Assembly (NCBI GenBank): GCA_963205115.1
Contig: CAUJHV010000012.1
Span: 115,492-179,491 of the forward strand
Source: Pseudomonadota bacterium
GTDB lineage: Bacteria; Pseudomonadota; Gammaproteobacteria; Burkholderiales; Burkholderiaceae_C
Reading direction: 5' to 3'
DNA: 64,000 bases
Shown here: positions 48,922 through 58,235 of the stretch, in pieces
How positions within the stretch are numbered: the first letter of the stretch is position 1
How the letters are laid out: each line of letters begins with the position of its first letter
Position numbers and translations under genes: made by a program
Notes under the pieces: model-generated
Told to the model about the DNA's origin: nothing
What the model saw: the letters and a program-made list of their open reading frames with translations, nothing else
The model's database searches: none

Positions 48922-49752
48922 ATGCGCAAACCGCAAAACTTCCTGCATCTGTGGGAAGACAGCTTTCTCTACGTCACGGCGACCGTGGGATCGTGGCTGA
49001 CGGCTCGTTCGTCGGCCACGCTGCTGGTGTCGGTGAGCGGGCGTCCGTTCAGGCTCGAGGCAGCCGATGGCACCCACACGCGCTGCACAGCGGCCCTGGT
49101 GGCGCCGCATGTCAAGCGCCGCCTCGACGTCGACGTCTGCGGCCTGCTGTCGCTGAACGTCGACCCCGCCGCAAGTGCCCACCGCCTGCTCACCGCACAC
49201 ATGGGCGGCGCAGGCATCGTGCCCTGCGACGCACGGCGCTTCGGGAAGCTGCGCGACGAATTCGTGGCCATGCAGTGCGGCGCGCTGCCGGATGGGCGCG
49301 TCCAGTCCTTGTGCACGGCGATGATCGAGTCCGTCACCCAGAGCTCGGCACCTGCTGCGCACATCGACCCACGCGTGGCGCGCGTGCTGGAGGCCATCCG
49401 CACCGAAGGGGGCCACCTGGCCTTGCGCGACCTGTCGACCTTGGCCTGTCTCTCGCCGGACCGTCTGACGCACGTATTCGCCTCGCAGGTGGGTGTGTCC
49501 ATCAAATGCTATGCGCTGTGGACCAAGGTGCGCTGTGCGGGGCAGCAGCTTCCCGCGCACCGGTCCTTGACCGAGGTGGCGCTGGCCAGTGGCTTCGCCG
49601 ATGCGGCGCACATGAGCCGCACCTTTCAGCGCTACTTTGGTGTGGCGCCTTCGTTTCTGACGAATCAGGTGCGGGTGATATCGGATGAAGGCGCCTCACA
49701 GGCCTGGGGCCGCGAAGTGGCAGGCTCCGGAGTGCCCCACGCGGCGCCATAG
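48922..49752 (+). CDS. AraC-family transcriptional regulator
   Basis: 276 residues from ATG 48922 (MRKPQNFLHLWEDSF) after AAGGA; a longer in-frame start at 48802 adds an Arg/Cys-rich tail without support. The C-terminal AraC DNA-binding region includes LRDLSTLACLSPDRLTHVFA and LTEVALASGFADAAHMSRTF followed by QRYFGVAPSFL. The N-terminal sensing domain is short and divergent. Precedes the acylase gene by 99 bp on the same strand; a regulatory link is possible, not shown. Confidence 0.88.
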   Translation: MRKPQNFLHLWEDSFLYVTATVGSWLTARSSATLLVSVSGRPFRLEAADGTHTRCTAALVAPHVKRRLDVDVCGLLSLNVDPAASAHRLLTAHMGGAGIVPCDARRFGKLRDEFVAMQCGALPDGRVQSLCTAMIESVTQSSAPAAHIDPRVARVLEAIRTEGGHLALRDLSTLACLSPDRLTHVFASQVGVSIKCYALWTKVRCAGQQLPAHRSLTEVALASGFADAAHMSRTFQRYFGVAPSFLTNQVRVISDEGASQAWGREVAGSGVPHAAP

Positions 49753-49851
49753 GACAGCGGCTGCGTACAAGCCGCAGCGCATCGGCCTTCCTAGACTACC
49801 AGCAGGGTTCGCCACCAGGGCCGCCCAAGAACCACTGCTGGAGACACGCTC

Positions 49852-52329
49852 ATGAATCGACCGCACCAACCCCGGCGTTCCGCGCTGCCGCATGTGCTCT
49901 TCGCGGTGACCGCGGCGGCCTCCCTGCTGAGTGCCTGTGGCGGCGACAACGACATTGCCGAATCGACCTACAAGGCCGACATCCGGCGTACGGCCATGGG
50001 CGTTCCGCACATCAAGGCCGATTCCTGGCAGGGCCTGGGTTACGGCTATGGTTATGTGCAGGCCGAGGACAACCTCTGCACGATGGCGGATTCTTTCCTC
50101 ACCTACCGGGGCGAGCGTTCTCAGTTCTTCGGCCCTGACGCTGTCCTGGTCACCAGCAGCACGATCGGCCGGCCCAAGAACATCGATTCCGACTTCTTTC
50201 ACCGCCATCTGATCTCGGACGACGTGCTGCAGAAACTGATCGCCGCGCAGCCCGACGAGCTCAAGCAGCTGGTGACGGGCTTTGCCGCGGGCTACAACCG
50301 CTACGTGCGCGACATCAAGGCCAAGCCCGGTGCGAACGCCGCATGTTCCGCCGAGCCCTGGGTCCGCGCGGTGACCGCGGAAGACATCTACCGGCGGATG
50401 TACCAGACCAACCTGGCGGGCGGCTACAGCAACTTCCTGGCCAATATCGTGAGCGCCGAAGCGCCCACCGCCGCCACGCCGGCACACACGAACGCACGCC
50501 AGGCCCGTCTGTCGTTCTCGGCCGCAGACCTGCAGCTGCCCGATATGCAGGTCGGCGGCCGTGAAGGTGTCGGCAGCAACATGTTCGGATTCGGCACGGC
50601 AGCCACGGGCGAGGCCAGCCCGCTGCTGTTCGGCAATCCGCACTGGTACTGGCGCGGACCTGACCGCTTCTACCAGGCGCAGCTCACGATTCCCGGCAAG
50701 CTCAACGTCAGCGGCGCCTCCTTCCTGGGCATACCGGTGATCCTCATTGGCTTCAATGACAACGTCGCGTGGAGCCACACCGTGTCGACCGCACGGCGCT
50801 TCGGCTTCTACGAACTGACCCTCGCATCGGGCGACCGCACGAGCTACATGCGCGATGGCGCGGCCGTGAAGATGCAGGCCTCCACGATCGCGGTGCAGGC
50901 CAAGCAGGCGGACGGCAGCCTCGCGACCGTGACGCGCACGCTCTACAAGTCGGAGTACGGGCCTCTGGTCAATCTGGCGCCACTGAACCCGGCGCTGGCC
51001 TGGAACCAGACCAAGGCTTACGCGATCCGCGACATCAATGCCGACAACTTCCGCCTCTACCGCAACTGGATGCGCTGGAGCCAGGCCAAGACGCTCGACG
51101 AGTTCACCACCATCCAGCGCGAGGAGGCTGCCATTCCGTGGGTCAATACCGTGGCCGTCGGTCGCGGCGCGGCCAAGGCCTGGTATGCCGACATCGGTGC
51201 CGTGCCCAATGTGTCGCCCGCGCAGGTGGCGAGTTGCACCACGCCTGCAGGCCAGCAAGTCAACGCCCTGTTGCCGCGCGTGCCGTTCTTCGATGGTTCG
51301 CGCAGCGCTTGCGACTGGCAAAGCGATCCGGACTCGGTCCAGAAGGGCGCCATCGGTGCTTCGCGCATGCCCAGCCTGCTGCGCGACGACTATGTCGCCA
51401 ACATGAACGACAGCTACTGGCTGGCGAATCCTGCTGCGCCGATGACGGGCTACCCCGACATCATGGGACCGGCTGGCACGGACGCGGTGAGCTTCCGCAC
51501 CCGCCTGGGCAACCTGTTGGCGCAGGGCCGGCTCGATGGCAGCGACGGCTACGGCGGCAACAAGGCCACCGCCGACATCGTGCAGCGCATGGTGCTCAAC
51601 AGCCGTGTGCTGACGGCCGAGCTGTTCAAGACGCAGGCGCTGGCGCTGGTGTGCGACGTGCCGACGATCGATGTCGTCAAGGACCCGCTGACGGGCGAGG
51701 CCATCGGCCGCAGTGTCGCCACCGGCACGGCCTGTGCAACCCTGCAAGCCTGGAACAACACCGGTGTCGTCGCGTCGCGCGGTGCGCATGTGTGGGACGA
51801 GTTCTGGTTCCGCGCGGTGCGCCTGCCCGCGGCCTCGCTCTACGGCGTGCCCTTCAGCGCGAGCGACCCGCTGCACACGCCGCGCGACCTGAATGCATCG
51901 GCCGCCAGCGACCTGAAGCAGGCCTTCGGCGCCGCCATCGTGCGGGTCGAGGCCAGCGGCTATGCGTTCGACGCGTCACGCGGCGAGGTCCTGTTTGCCA
52001 CACGCGGCGGCCAGAAGATCGGCCTGTTCGGTGGCTGTGGCAGCGTCGGCTACTTCACCATTTCGTGCTCCGAGAACCGGCTCGACCAAGGTGGCTACAC
52101 CATGGACAAGGACCCCAACGGCAACAGCTACATGCAGGTGGTGCGCTTCCCCGACGGCGGCGTCGACGCCCGAACCTTTCTGACCTTCTCCTTGTCAGAC
52201 GACCCCGCGTCGGCGCACAACGGCGACTACACGCGCGCCTACAGCGCGGGGCAATGGCTGAAGCTGCCGTTCTCCGAGGCGGAGATCGCCGCCGATCCCA
52301 AGCTGCAAAGCGGCGCGATCAGCGAGTGA
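49852..52329 (+). CDS. Penicillin acylase-family lipoprotein (Ntn hydrolase)
   Basis: 825 residues. Lipoprotein signal with LLSAC (C29). N-terminal alpha-chain region (RRTAMGVPHIKADSWQGLGY; YGYVQAEDNLCTM) and the self-cleavage site GVGSNMFGFG, where S242 becomes the N-terminal nucleophile of the beta chain. Downstream NVAWSHTVSTARRFGFYEL carries the expected beta-chain residues. The family includes penicillin and acyl-homoserine-lactone acylases; which amide it cleaves is unknown. Located in the periplasm or outer membrane by its lipid anchor. Confidence 0.92.
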   Translation: MNRPHQPRRSALPHVLFAVTAAASLLSACGGDNDIAESTYKADIRRTAMGVPHIKADSWQGLGYGYGYVQAEDNLCTMADSFLTYRGERSQFFGPDAVLVTSSTIGRPKNIDSDFFHRHLISDDVLQKLIAAQPDELKQLVTGFAAGYNRYVRDIKAKPGANAACSAEPWVRAVTAEDIYRRMYQTNLAGGYSNFLANIVSAEAPTAATPAHTNARQARLSFSAADLQLPDMQVGGREGVGSNMFGFGTAATGEASPLLFGNPHWYWRGPDRFYQAQLTIPGKLNVSGASFLGIPVILIGFNDNVAWSHTVSTARRFGFYELTLASGDRTSYMRDGAAVKMQASTIAVQAKQADGSLATVTRTLYKSEYGPLVNLAPLNPALAWNQTKAYAIRDINADNFRLYRNWMRWSQAKTLDEFTTIQREEAAIPWVNTVAVGRGAAKAWYADIGAVPNVSPAQVASCTTPAGQQVNALLPRVPFFDGSRSACDWQSDPDSVQKGAIGASRMPSLLRDDYVANMNDSYWLANPAAPMTGYPDIMGPAGTDAVSFRTRLGNLLAQGRLDGSDGYGGNKATADIVQRMVLNSRVLTAELFKTQALALVCDVPTIDVVKDPLTGEAIGRSVATGTACATLQAWNNTGVVASRGAHVWDEFWFRAVRLPAASLYGVPFSASDPLHTPRDLNASAASDLKQAFGAAIVRVEASGYAFDASRGEVLFATRGGQKIGLFGGCGSVGYFTISCSENRLDQGGYTMDKDPNGNSYMQVVRFPDGGVDARTFLTFSLSDDPASAHNGDYTRAYSAGQWLKLPFSEAEIAADPKLQSGAISE

Positions 52330-52527
52330 TCGGCAGGTAGCGAGGGCGCGCAGGTGTTGCGCGGCCGGGCTGTGCGGTGCCGCGTCTGGGCAAGGCATGC
52401 CTGGCATGCAAGCCTTGCCGAAGCCCGGCAGTCATCGGACTAGACTGCGGCCCACCATGGAACGCAGCGCCCACGCCCTTCATCGCGAGCCGCGTCGCGT
52501 GGCTGGGCACGCGGGGCCGAGCGCCTG

Positions 52528-53517
52528 ATGCCGCGCCGCGTCTTCGTCATCGGCGCCACCGGCACCATCGGCCAATCCACCGTGCGTGCGCTGCTGCGGC
52601 GCGGGCACGAGGTCGTGTGTTTTGTGCGGCCCCGCGCGGGGGTGGGTGGCCGGCTGTCGGCCGAGGACAGCGCCCGGCTGCTGGCCGGCGCCACGGTGCG
52701 TGTGGGTGACGTGCGCGATGCGACGTCCCTGGCGCGTGACGGGTTCTGCGGCGAGCACTTCGACGTGCTGGTCTCTTGCCTGGCCTCGCGAACCGGCGCA
52801 CCGAAAGACGCCTGGGCCATCGAGCACCGGGCGCAGTCGCTCGCGCTGGAGGCTGCCCAGGCCGCCGGTGTGACGCAGGTGGTGCTGCTCTCGGCGATCT
52901 GCGTGCAGAAGCCGCTGCTGGCTTTCCAGCAGGCGAAGCTGGCCTTCGAGAAGACGCTGGTCGAATCGGGGCTGACCTATTCCATCGTGCGTGCGACGGC
53001 CTTCTTCAAGTCCTTGTCAGGCCAGGTGGCGCGCGTGAAGGCCGGCAAGCCCTTTCTGGTTTTCGGCGACGGCACGCTCACGGCCTGCAAGCCCATCAGC
53101 GACGACGACCTGGGCGAGTACCTCGCGGCCTGCATCGACGACCACGCGCGCCACAACCGCATCCTGCCCATTGGCGGGCCGGGTGAGGCGATCACGCCGC
53201 GCCAGCAAGGCGACGCGCTCTTCGCGCTGCTGGGCCGCCCGCCGCGGTTCAAGCAGGTGCCGGTGGCGCTGCTGGACACCATCATCGCGGTGCTGGGTGT
53301 GCTCGGGCGCGTGATTCCGCCGCTGGCCGACAAGGCCGAACTGGCGCGTATCGGCCGCTACTACGCCACCGAGTCGATGCTGGTGTGGGACGCGGCCGCC
53401 GGCCGCTACGACGCCACGGCGACGCCTTCGACCGGCAGCGACACGCTGGTTGCGCACTACGGGCGCCTGCTGCGCGGCGAGGCCGCGGATGAGCGTGGGG
53501 ATCACGCGGTGTTTTGA
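52528..53517 (+). CDS. bciA: Divinyl (proto)chlorophyllide 8-vinyl reductase, BciA type
   Basis: 329 residues. NADPH Rossmann motif GATGTIG (9-15). The stretch LLSAICVQKPLLAFQQAKLA is diagnostic in my reading for BciA-type 8-vinyl reductases, followed by SIVRATAFFKSLSGQVARVK and FGDGTLTACKPISDDDLGEY. The enzyme reduces the 8-vinyl group of divinyl chlorophyllide precursors in (bacterio)chlorophyll synthesis. No other bch, puf or crt gene is in the window, so it is isolated from a photosynthesis cluster. A generic NmrA-like reductase is the alternative. Confidence 0.88.
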   Translation: MPRRVFVIGATGTIGQSTVRALLRRGHEVVCFVRPRAGVGGRLSAEDSARLLAGATVRVGDVRDATSLARDGFCGEHFDVLVSCLASRTGAPKDAWAIEHRAQSLALEAAQAAGVTQVVLLSAICVQKPLLAFQQAKLAFEKTLVESGLTYSIVRATAFFKSLSGQVARVKAGKPFLVFGDGTLTACKPISDDDLGEYLAACIDDHARHNRILPIGGPGEAITPRQQGDALFALLGRPPRFKQVPVALLDTIIAVLGVLGRVIPPLADKAELARIGRYYATESMLVWDAAAGRYDATATPSTGSDTLVAHYGRLLRGEAADERGDHAVF

Positions 53518-53651
53518 GGCGCCGACCGGACGCTGGACGGCTGCCGTGAACGACGATGCCCCGGACACAGTCTGCAGGCGGGCATGGCGCCGATCCAACC
53601 GGATGCTCTGTGCGGTGCGTGGGCATCCAATGGCCCCATCTGGCATCCGCC

Positions 53652-53738
53652 AAGCAAAAGGCCCCGCACTTTCGTGCGAGGCCTTGCGATTGTTGGCTCC
53701 CCGACCTGGGCTCGAACCAGGGACCTACGGATTAACAG
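53652..53738. repeat. 87-bp direct repeat, left copy: attachment site of the integrative element
   Basis: Identical over all 87 bases to 60794-60880. Its right half (53694-53738, minus strand) is the 3' portion of tRNA-Asn, from the anticodon loop (CTGTTAATCC, anticodon GTT) through the T-arm to the encoded CCA; its left half is the tRNA terminator hairpin. The 5' half of the tRNA is missing. The repeat starting exactly in the anticodon loop is typical of tyrosine-integrase attachment sites. Flanks on the two copies differ immediately outside. Confidence 0.92.
53658..53685 (-). terminator. Intrinsic terminator of the tRNA-Asn 3' fragment (left copy)
   Basis: On the minus strand AAGGCC-T-CGCAC and GTGCG-G-GGCCTT form an 11-pair stem with one mismatch over a GAAA loop, followed by TTTTGCTT. 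It is the terminator of the tRNA, duplicated with the attachment site. Confidence 0.75.
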
Positions 53739-53912
53739 GGGTTAGAAGCCCATATTTTTCAACGACTTAGGCTCGCCTTCGCTCGCCAAGCGGCTTGAAG
53801 TCCCGCCAAGACTGTCACGTTCGGTCGCATCGTGGTTGTTGCCAAGCTGGCTTCAGCGGGCCCCGCCGTGGATCCTCCGCGCTGTGCAGAACTGACTTCC
53901 GAACGGCTAGGT

Positions 53913-54036
53913 GGGAGGCCCGGTCGGACGACATGTGTGTGCCCGTGGGCCCGTTCGCGCGCTGTTGCCAGCGTTCGCCCGTAAATCCAACCGCAAGTAC
54001 TTTTGGTTGGATGATCTTCGCCCAGCCTGGCCTCCC
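53913..54036 (-). ncRNA. Candidate DRT3 ncRNA with ACACA template tract
   Basis: Starts 7 bases past the Drt3b stop on the same strand. GGGAGGCC (54036-54029) can pair with GGCCTCCC (53920-53913), closing a 124-nt fold. Inside are a perfect 8-bp hairpin (53985-53992 with 54005-54012) and a 5-bp stem capped by GCAA, a GNRA tetraloop (53960-53973). Next to the closing stem is an unpaired-looking CACACACA (53941-53934). DRT3 is reported to use an ncRNA with an ACACAC template for repeat DNA synthesis, as I recall. Exact ends are unknown. Confidence 0.55.
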
Positions 54037-54043
54037 CCAGCGA

Positions 54044-55969
54044 CTATGCCACAGCGTAGACAGGACGCATCTGGCGCCGTTTCAGCGAGTGCTCGATCCA
54101 TACCCCCTTCCAGTCGGCAAATCCGATCAAGTCGCCTAGTTTTTCAATCTCGGCATTGCTCGGATTGCCCCCGAACAGCTTCACGAAGAGCTTTCGCTTG
54201 CGCGAGACTTCAATGTCTGGCGCACCGAGAAAGTCGCAGAACAGATGGTAAAGCTCGCTCTTCAGCCTAATTGACTCAAGAGTGTCAAGCTGAGTCTCCG
54301 CCTTTTTGTTAAGTTGAGCCAACGAGGAGGCGAACTTTATTTCATTCCGAAGGAAGCAGTACTTAAGAGTTATGTACTTGAAATAAGTTAATTTCTCCTG
54401 CAATAGTTGATCTAGGATGTGTTCGACTTGCCCATTGTTCGTGAACCGCTCTTTAAGCAGGTGGGCTCCGCAAATGAGAATATTGCACAACTCTATGCAG
54501 TCTTCGTTTGTGTCTGACTTCCGGCTGGTCATGGCAATTTTGGCAATTCCAACCAGTTCCTCTGCAATGGTGTGCATAACTAGATCTGTCGCTACCGCAG
54601 GTAGTAAGTTGGTTCCGCGTTTGACTATCGTCAGCAATTGACATAGGCTATAGGTTGTCCGTACCCGAAGGTCAACTGAAGTGATATAGAAAGCACATTC
54701 AAGAATACTGCGCGTGGCAAATGACCAATTATCAACTGACGTTGACAGAGACCTTTCGAGAGCCGCATTTGCAGCGCGAGCTAACCCACGGAGGCTACCC
54801 AAGAGACTCCCGCTCAGGTTGCTCAGTCGAACGTCGTGTCGTCGCACGATCACGCGGATCTCCTGAACAAGCGAGCCAATTAAGTGGCGATCTCTGCTTG
54901 TTGCCGCCGCCCCAGATTTCCATTCCGCACCAGTTAGGATTTCGTTTGCCGAACTGGTCTTGGCTCGCATGTCTGACCGGGCTTGCGTCAGATTGGTCAC
55001 GAACGGACGTCGAAAATCTCTCAATTTCGATTCATTAATGTAGAGCTTGTAATTTAGTAACTCCTGGCGGATCAATGAGTCTATTTGTTGAACCGTGTCC
55101 TGACTATTGGAAAATATAGAATAATCATCGACATACCGGCGAATGGCGTAGTGTTGACCCTCCAGCAGGGACTTTTCGGCGAGTGCGCGCTGTACCTTGT
55201 TGTCTACATCCTGGAGAATAATTTCGGCGAATACTCTCGAAAACTCTGGTCCAACAACAATGCCATTGGTTTCATTGTAGTTGGATCGCTGCATCAGCGA
55301 GTCAAAGCATGACTCGAACGAGTGCGCTCCCTTATTCTTCTTGGCAAAATCTTTACTCTTCGTTGCCCACGCAATTGAATGTGTATAGATGCTGTAGAAG
55401 CACTTGGAGACGTCTATTTGTCGCAGAATTTCGAACTTCTTTTCTAATCGGATGAACTCCTTGGATTCGTAAAACTTATTGAGCAGGTTGTACTTTTCGT
55501 ACGCAAAGAATGAGACCAGTTTGGCCAGTTCCGGCTCGGGTCCTTCCGGCACCAAGTGGACCTCGCCAGTCTTTAGAACAGTCTCGTTCAAATCGGCGAG
55601 GGATGCGACGTACACGGCTGCCACCGCAGCCGGATGGCGTAATGAGAATTCGCTTCGATTGCAATAATACAAAAGGGATGATTCATATCGAGCATAGAAG
55701 TCGCAGAACTCCAGCTGAGTCGTCGGATGAATTAACGACAGCTGCGTCACGCGATCACTATCCTTGTGGATTGAGTAATTATATGGAATTGTATACCCGC
55801 GTCTCGTCTTCAATAACTTGTCGAGCAGGGGTCTTGCTGCGGGATCGATCGATCTACATTGACTGTAATAAAGTCTGTCGTTGCCGAAGATGACCGGCAA
55901 TTCATATGGGAGTGTCTCAGTCAGAAGTGGCCGATAGTGCCAGAAGTTTTTCTTGATACTCCTAGACAT
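54044..55969 (-). CDS. drt3b: Reverse transcriptase Drt3b (UG8-like) of a DRT3 system
   Basis: 641 residues. RT motif A IDVSKCFYSIYTHS (D186), motif B NGIVVGPEFSRVFAEI (235-250) and motif C RRYVDDYSIF with the YVDD catalytic Asps 281/282. About 180 residues precede the palm, and a helical C-terminal half (about residues 340-641) follows. Two adjacent RTs with the longer one second and a helical C-terminal region is the DRT3 layout (UG3+UG8) known from anti-phage defence. Its ATG overlaps the Drt3a stop by 8 bp, so translation is coupled. AT-rich, foreign codon use. It appears intact. Confidence 0.85.
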   Translation of the reverse strand: MSRSIKKNFWHYRPLLTETLPYELPVIFGNDRLYYSQCRSIDPAARPLLDKLLKTRRGYTIPYNYSIHKDSDRVTQLSLIHPTTQLEFCDFYARYESSLLYYCNRSEFSLRHPAAVAAVYVASLADLNETVLKTGEVHLVPEGPEPELAKLVSFFAYEKYNLLNKFYESKEFIRLEKKFEILRQIDVSKCFYSIYTHSIAWATKSKDFAKKNKGAHSFESCFDSLMQRSNYNETNGIVVGPEFSRVFAEIILQDVDNKVQRALAEKSLLEGQHYAIRRYVDDYSIFSNSQDTVQQIDSLIRQELLNYKLYINESKLRDFRRPFVTNLTQARSDMRAKTSSANEILTGAEWKSGAAATSRDRHLIGSLVQEIRVIVRRHDVRLSNLSGSLLGSLRGLARAANAALERSLSTSVDNWSFATRSILECAFYITSVDLRVRTTYSLCQLLTIVKRGTNLLPAVATDLVMHTIAEELVGIAKIAMTSRKSDTNEDCIELCNILICGAHLLKERFTNNGQVEHILDQLLQEKLTYFKYITLKYCFLRNEIKFASSLAQLNKKAETQLDTLESIRLKSELYHLFCDFLGAPDIEVSRKRKLFVKLFGGNPSNAEIEKLGDLIGFADWKGVWIEHSLKRRQMRPVYAVA

Positions 55970-57206
55970 TACGCCACGCTCCCTTGATCTCGGTAACTCG
56001 GTTCGCCTTGAATCGCGTCATAAGCTTCAACTCGAATCCCTTAAAGAACGACAGGATCTTGAGTTGCTGCCGCTGCGCTGGATTGAGTTGCCTAGTGAGT
56101 GCAACACCCGGTCGTATGAGTGCTTGATAAAAGCCGTCCAAGCGTTTGAGTTCATTTCCGGAATGCGACTTAAACTCGCCGCGCGAATACACGCCGCAAA
56201 GCTTGTAGTTATAAAAAATGCCGGATTTGGCAAATTTAGATGATTTAACAACACCCGCGCCACGTCTATAGACTGTGTAATTGCCAGACAGAAATCGCAG
56301 TCTGTCCTTAAGTAGGGCAAAATTGGCGTCTTTTTGGTAAGACTTGAAACAGCGGAATATCCTGGTTTTTAGTTTCTTGATTTTGCGATCAGAGATTCCT
56401 ACCGAGACCTTCCGAGGCTCCTTTCCTCCGCTGAAGTTTGATGCTTGATAGCAGTAACCAAGATATTCGATCGATACGGTTTTTTGAATCTTCTCGTCGT
56501 CACATATTAGAGAGAACTCCGTGGACTTGTCTGGATTGAAAGTCATTCCGACCGGCAAGAGGGTTGGCAGCTGTAGTTCGATGCTCGTCGTAGGCTCGAA
56601 GGAGAATATGAGGATATCATCGGAGTAACGAAAATACTTATAAACACCGGGGAGGCCTTTGACTGCTTTGTCGAAGCCTTCCATGGCAAGGTCAGCCAAA
56701 ACTGGACTTATGCAAATGCCTCGTGGCAAGCCGATTTCGGGCGGGGGACAAAAGGTGTCAAAAAAGCAGTTGAGATGTCGTCTTATAATTGTTGGAATGA
56801 AAACGTCATGCGTCAGGCGCTTAAGGATCTGATCGAGAGGTAATGTTTCGTAGAAGGATAATATGTCCCGCCGAACGATGTACATTGGCGTGGCATCTGA
56901 AAGCGCCTCGATGACCCCCTTGACAGTCCTGTCCCGATTTCGCGCTTCAACTCAGAATCGGCGTGCGATGAATTTCGCGACTATTCTTAGAATCAGGGTT
57001 TGAGAGTAGTCATTTAACGAGGAGCAAATTCGGCCCTTGACGACGGTTTTTTCCACAGGGCCAAACGCCTGAAACCCTGCTGTGGCCGTGGTTGTAGCGG
57101 CTGAAATGATCGCATCCCGGTCCTTCTTCAGGTCGATGCCGAAGCGCCTCGAGTCACCCGCTCGAAATGCCCCGGCGATAGCTTTCACGTCCATTGGAGA
57201 GTGCAT
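55962..57206 (-). CDS. drt3a: Reverse transcriptase Drt3a (UG3-like), interrupted by in-frame TGA
   Basis: Reading from ATG 57206 (MHSPMDVKAIAGAF), preceded by an ideal AAAGGAGG, gives 414 codons with one TGA at codon 85 (56954-56952). Both sides are protein-like in the same frame: SLNDYSQTLILRIVAKFIAR before it, and EARNRDRTVKGVIEALSDAT after it. Motif A RRDILSFYETL (D114), motif B GLPRGICISPVLADL (about 159-173) and motif C RYSDDILIF (YSDD 194-197) all lie after the stop. A fragment beginning at ATG 56885 would lack the RT fingers. A CGA-to-TGA change would explain it; sequencing error or read-through are alternatives. Confidence 0.8.
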
Positions 57207-57352
57207 GCGTCCTCCTTTGCATCGCCGTTGTGATCGAATGGCCTGTGTGGCGGAGTGTTGAAAGTAAATTGTTGCCGCCTCCCCCGTAAACCCCGAAGTT
57301 GATGGCACTGATTTCCTAAGTGTTCTTGTGCTGGGTGAGAGGAGCGAAGTAC

Positions 57353-58129
57353 GTGACAGCGCCAAAGGAGTACGGAAAGCTCACTGCAGAGCAGTTCAAA
57401 CAGATGATCGGCACGCTCCCGGAGCTCCGGCGCCAGCAGGGTGTGTTGCGTGATGCGATACGTGCCGTGCCCTTGTCCCGCCTCGATGGGCTCTTGATAG
57501 AGGGCTATAACTGGGCGGCCGTTTACGAGCTGACGTTTCATGAGCACGTAGCACTTGTGGTTCACGGCCTAGGCCTTTCGCCCTACGTGGAGGCCTTGGC
57601 GTCCGCGCCTGACCCGCAGCAAAGGGTCCTCGACGAGATGTGGGACGACGGAAAGGTCGGCGAGGATGCGATCACCTTGCCACCACAGGCAGTCATCGGT
57701 TTGGTGTTTTCGCTTCAGCGAACCATGCTCAGCGTGATGCTCTATCAGCGCAGCATGTCGTCCCTGCTGCAAGAGGTGCGCACGCTGGGGAGCCATGAGG
57801 CGCTGTTCAAGGCCGTTCGGATCGATCGCGCGGTGGTCGCCTCGCCATCTATCGCTGATCGCATCGCGCGCGCCGAGTTGCGCCAGGATGAGGTGTTCTT
57901 CCGACATCTCCGCAGTGCCCTCAAGGGACCATCAAGGAAGCACTGGGAAGCTTACAGCGACCTCCGCTTCGCGCTTTTCGCACTCCGTGAGTTGGGCTTC
58001 GACAAGCTCAGTGACGCGCAACTCGAACGGTTGATGGTGGATGTTCTCCGCGTCTATCCGTCGCATCCGTCTGCGCGCAAGAACCTTCGCGCGCAGTACC
58101 AGCTATCTCGCAGGATCTCCACCATCTGA
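57353..58129 (+). CDS. 258-residue element protein of unknown function
   Basis: No family recognised. GTG start at 57353 follows GAGAGGAG; an upstream in-frame GTG at 57320 has no Shine-Dalgarno. Mostly helical soluble protein with ELRRQQGVLRDAIRAVPLSR, LYQRSMSSLLQEVRTLG and a basic C-terminus (SARKNLRAQYQLSRRI). First plus-strand gene of the element backbone, divergent from drt3a and 106 bp before rep. It may be a replication or regulatory accessory, by position only. Its GC content fits the backbone, not the RT cargo. Confidence 0.75.
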   Translation: MTAPKEYGKLTAEQFKQMIGTLPELRRQQGVLRDAIRAVPLSRLDGLLIEGYNWAAVYELTFHEHVALVVHGLGLSPYVEALASAPDPQQRVLDEMWDDGKVGEDAITLPPQAVIGLVFSLQRTMLSVMLYQRSMSSLLQEVRTLGSHEALFKAVRIDRAVVASPSIADRIARAELRQDEVFFRHLRSALKGPSRKHWEAYSDLRFALFALRELGFDKLSDAQLERLMVDVLRVYPSHPSARKNLRAQYQLSRRISTI

Positions 58130-58235
58130 AACCGTCAGTTTGAGATGGTCGCTGCCGACGACGACCATGTAGAGAGTCCGTATCCGTTCCAGGAAGCCAA
58201 AGTGGCATGCCTGGCGCGGTTGAAAGGACTCTTGT

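Noticed and set aside
53694..53738. A complete tRNA-Asn gene at the left repeat
   Set aside because: Only the 3' part from the anticodon loop is present; the D-arm and 5' acceptor strand are missing at both copies.
56883..56885. ATG 56885 as the natural start of Drt3a
   Set aside because: It lies inside the RT domain just before motif A, has no Shine-Dalgarno, and in-frame homologous-looking sequence continues upstream through the TGA to a strong start at 57206.
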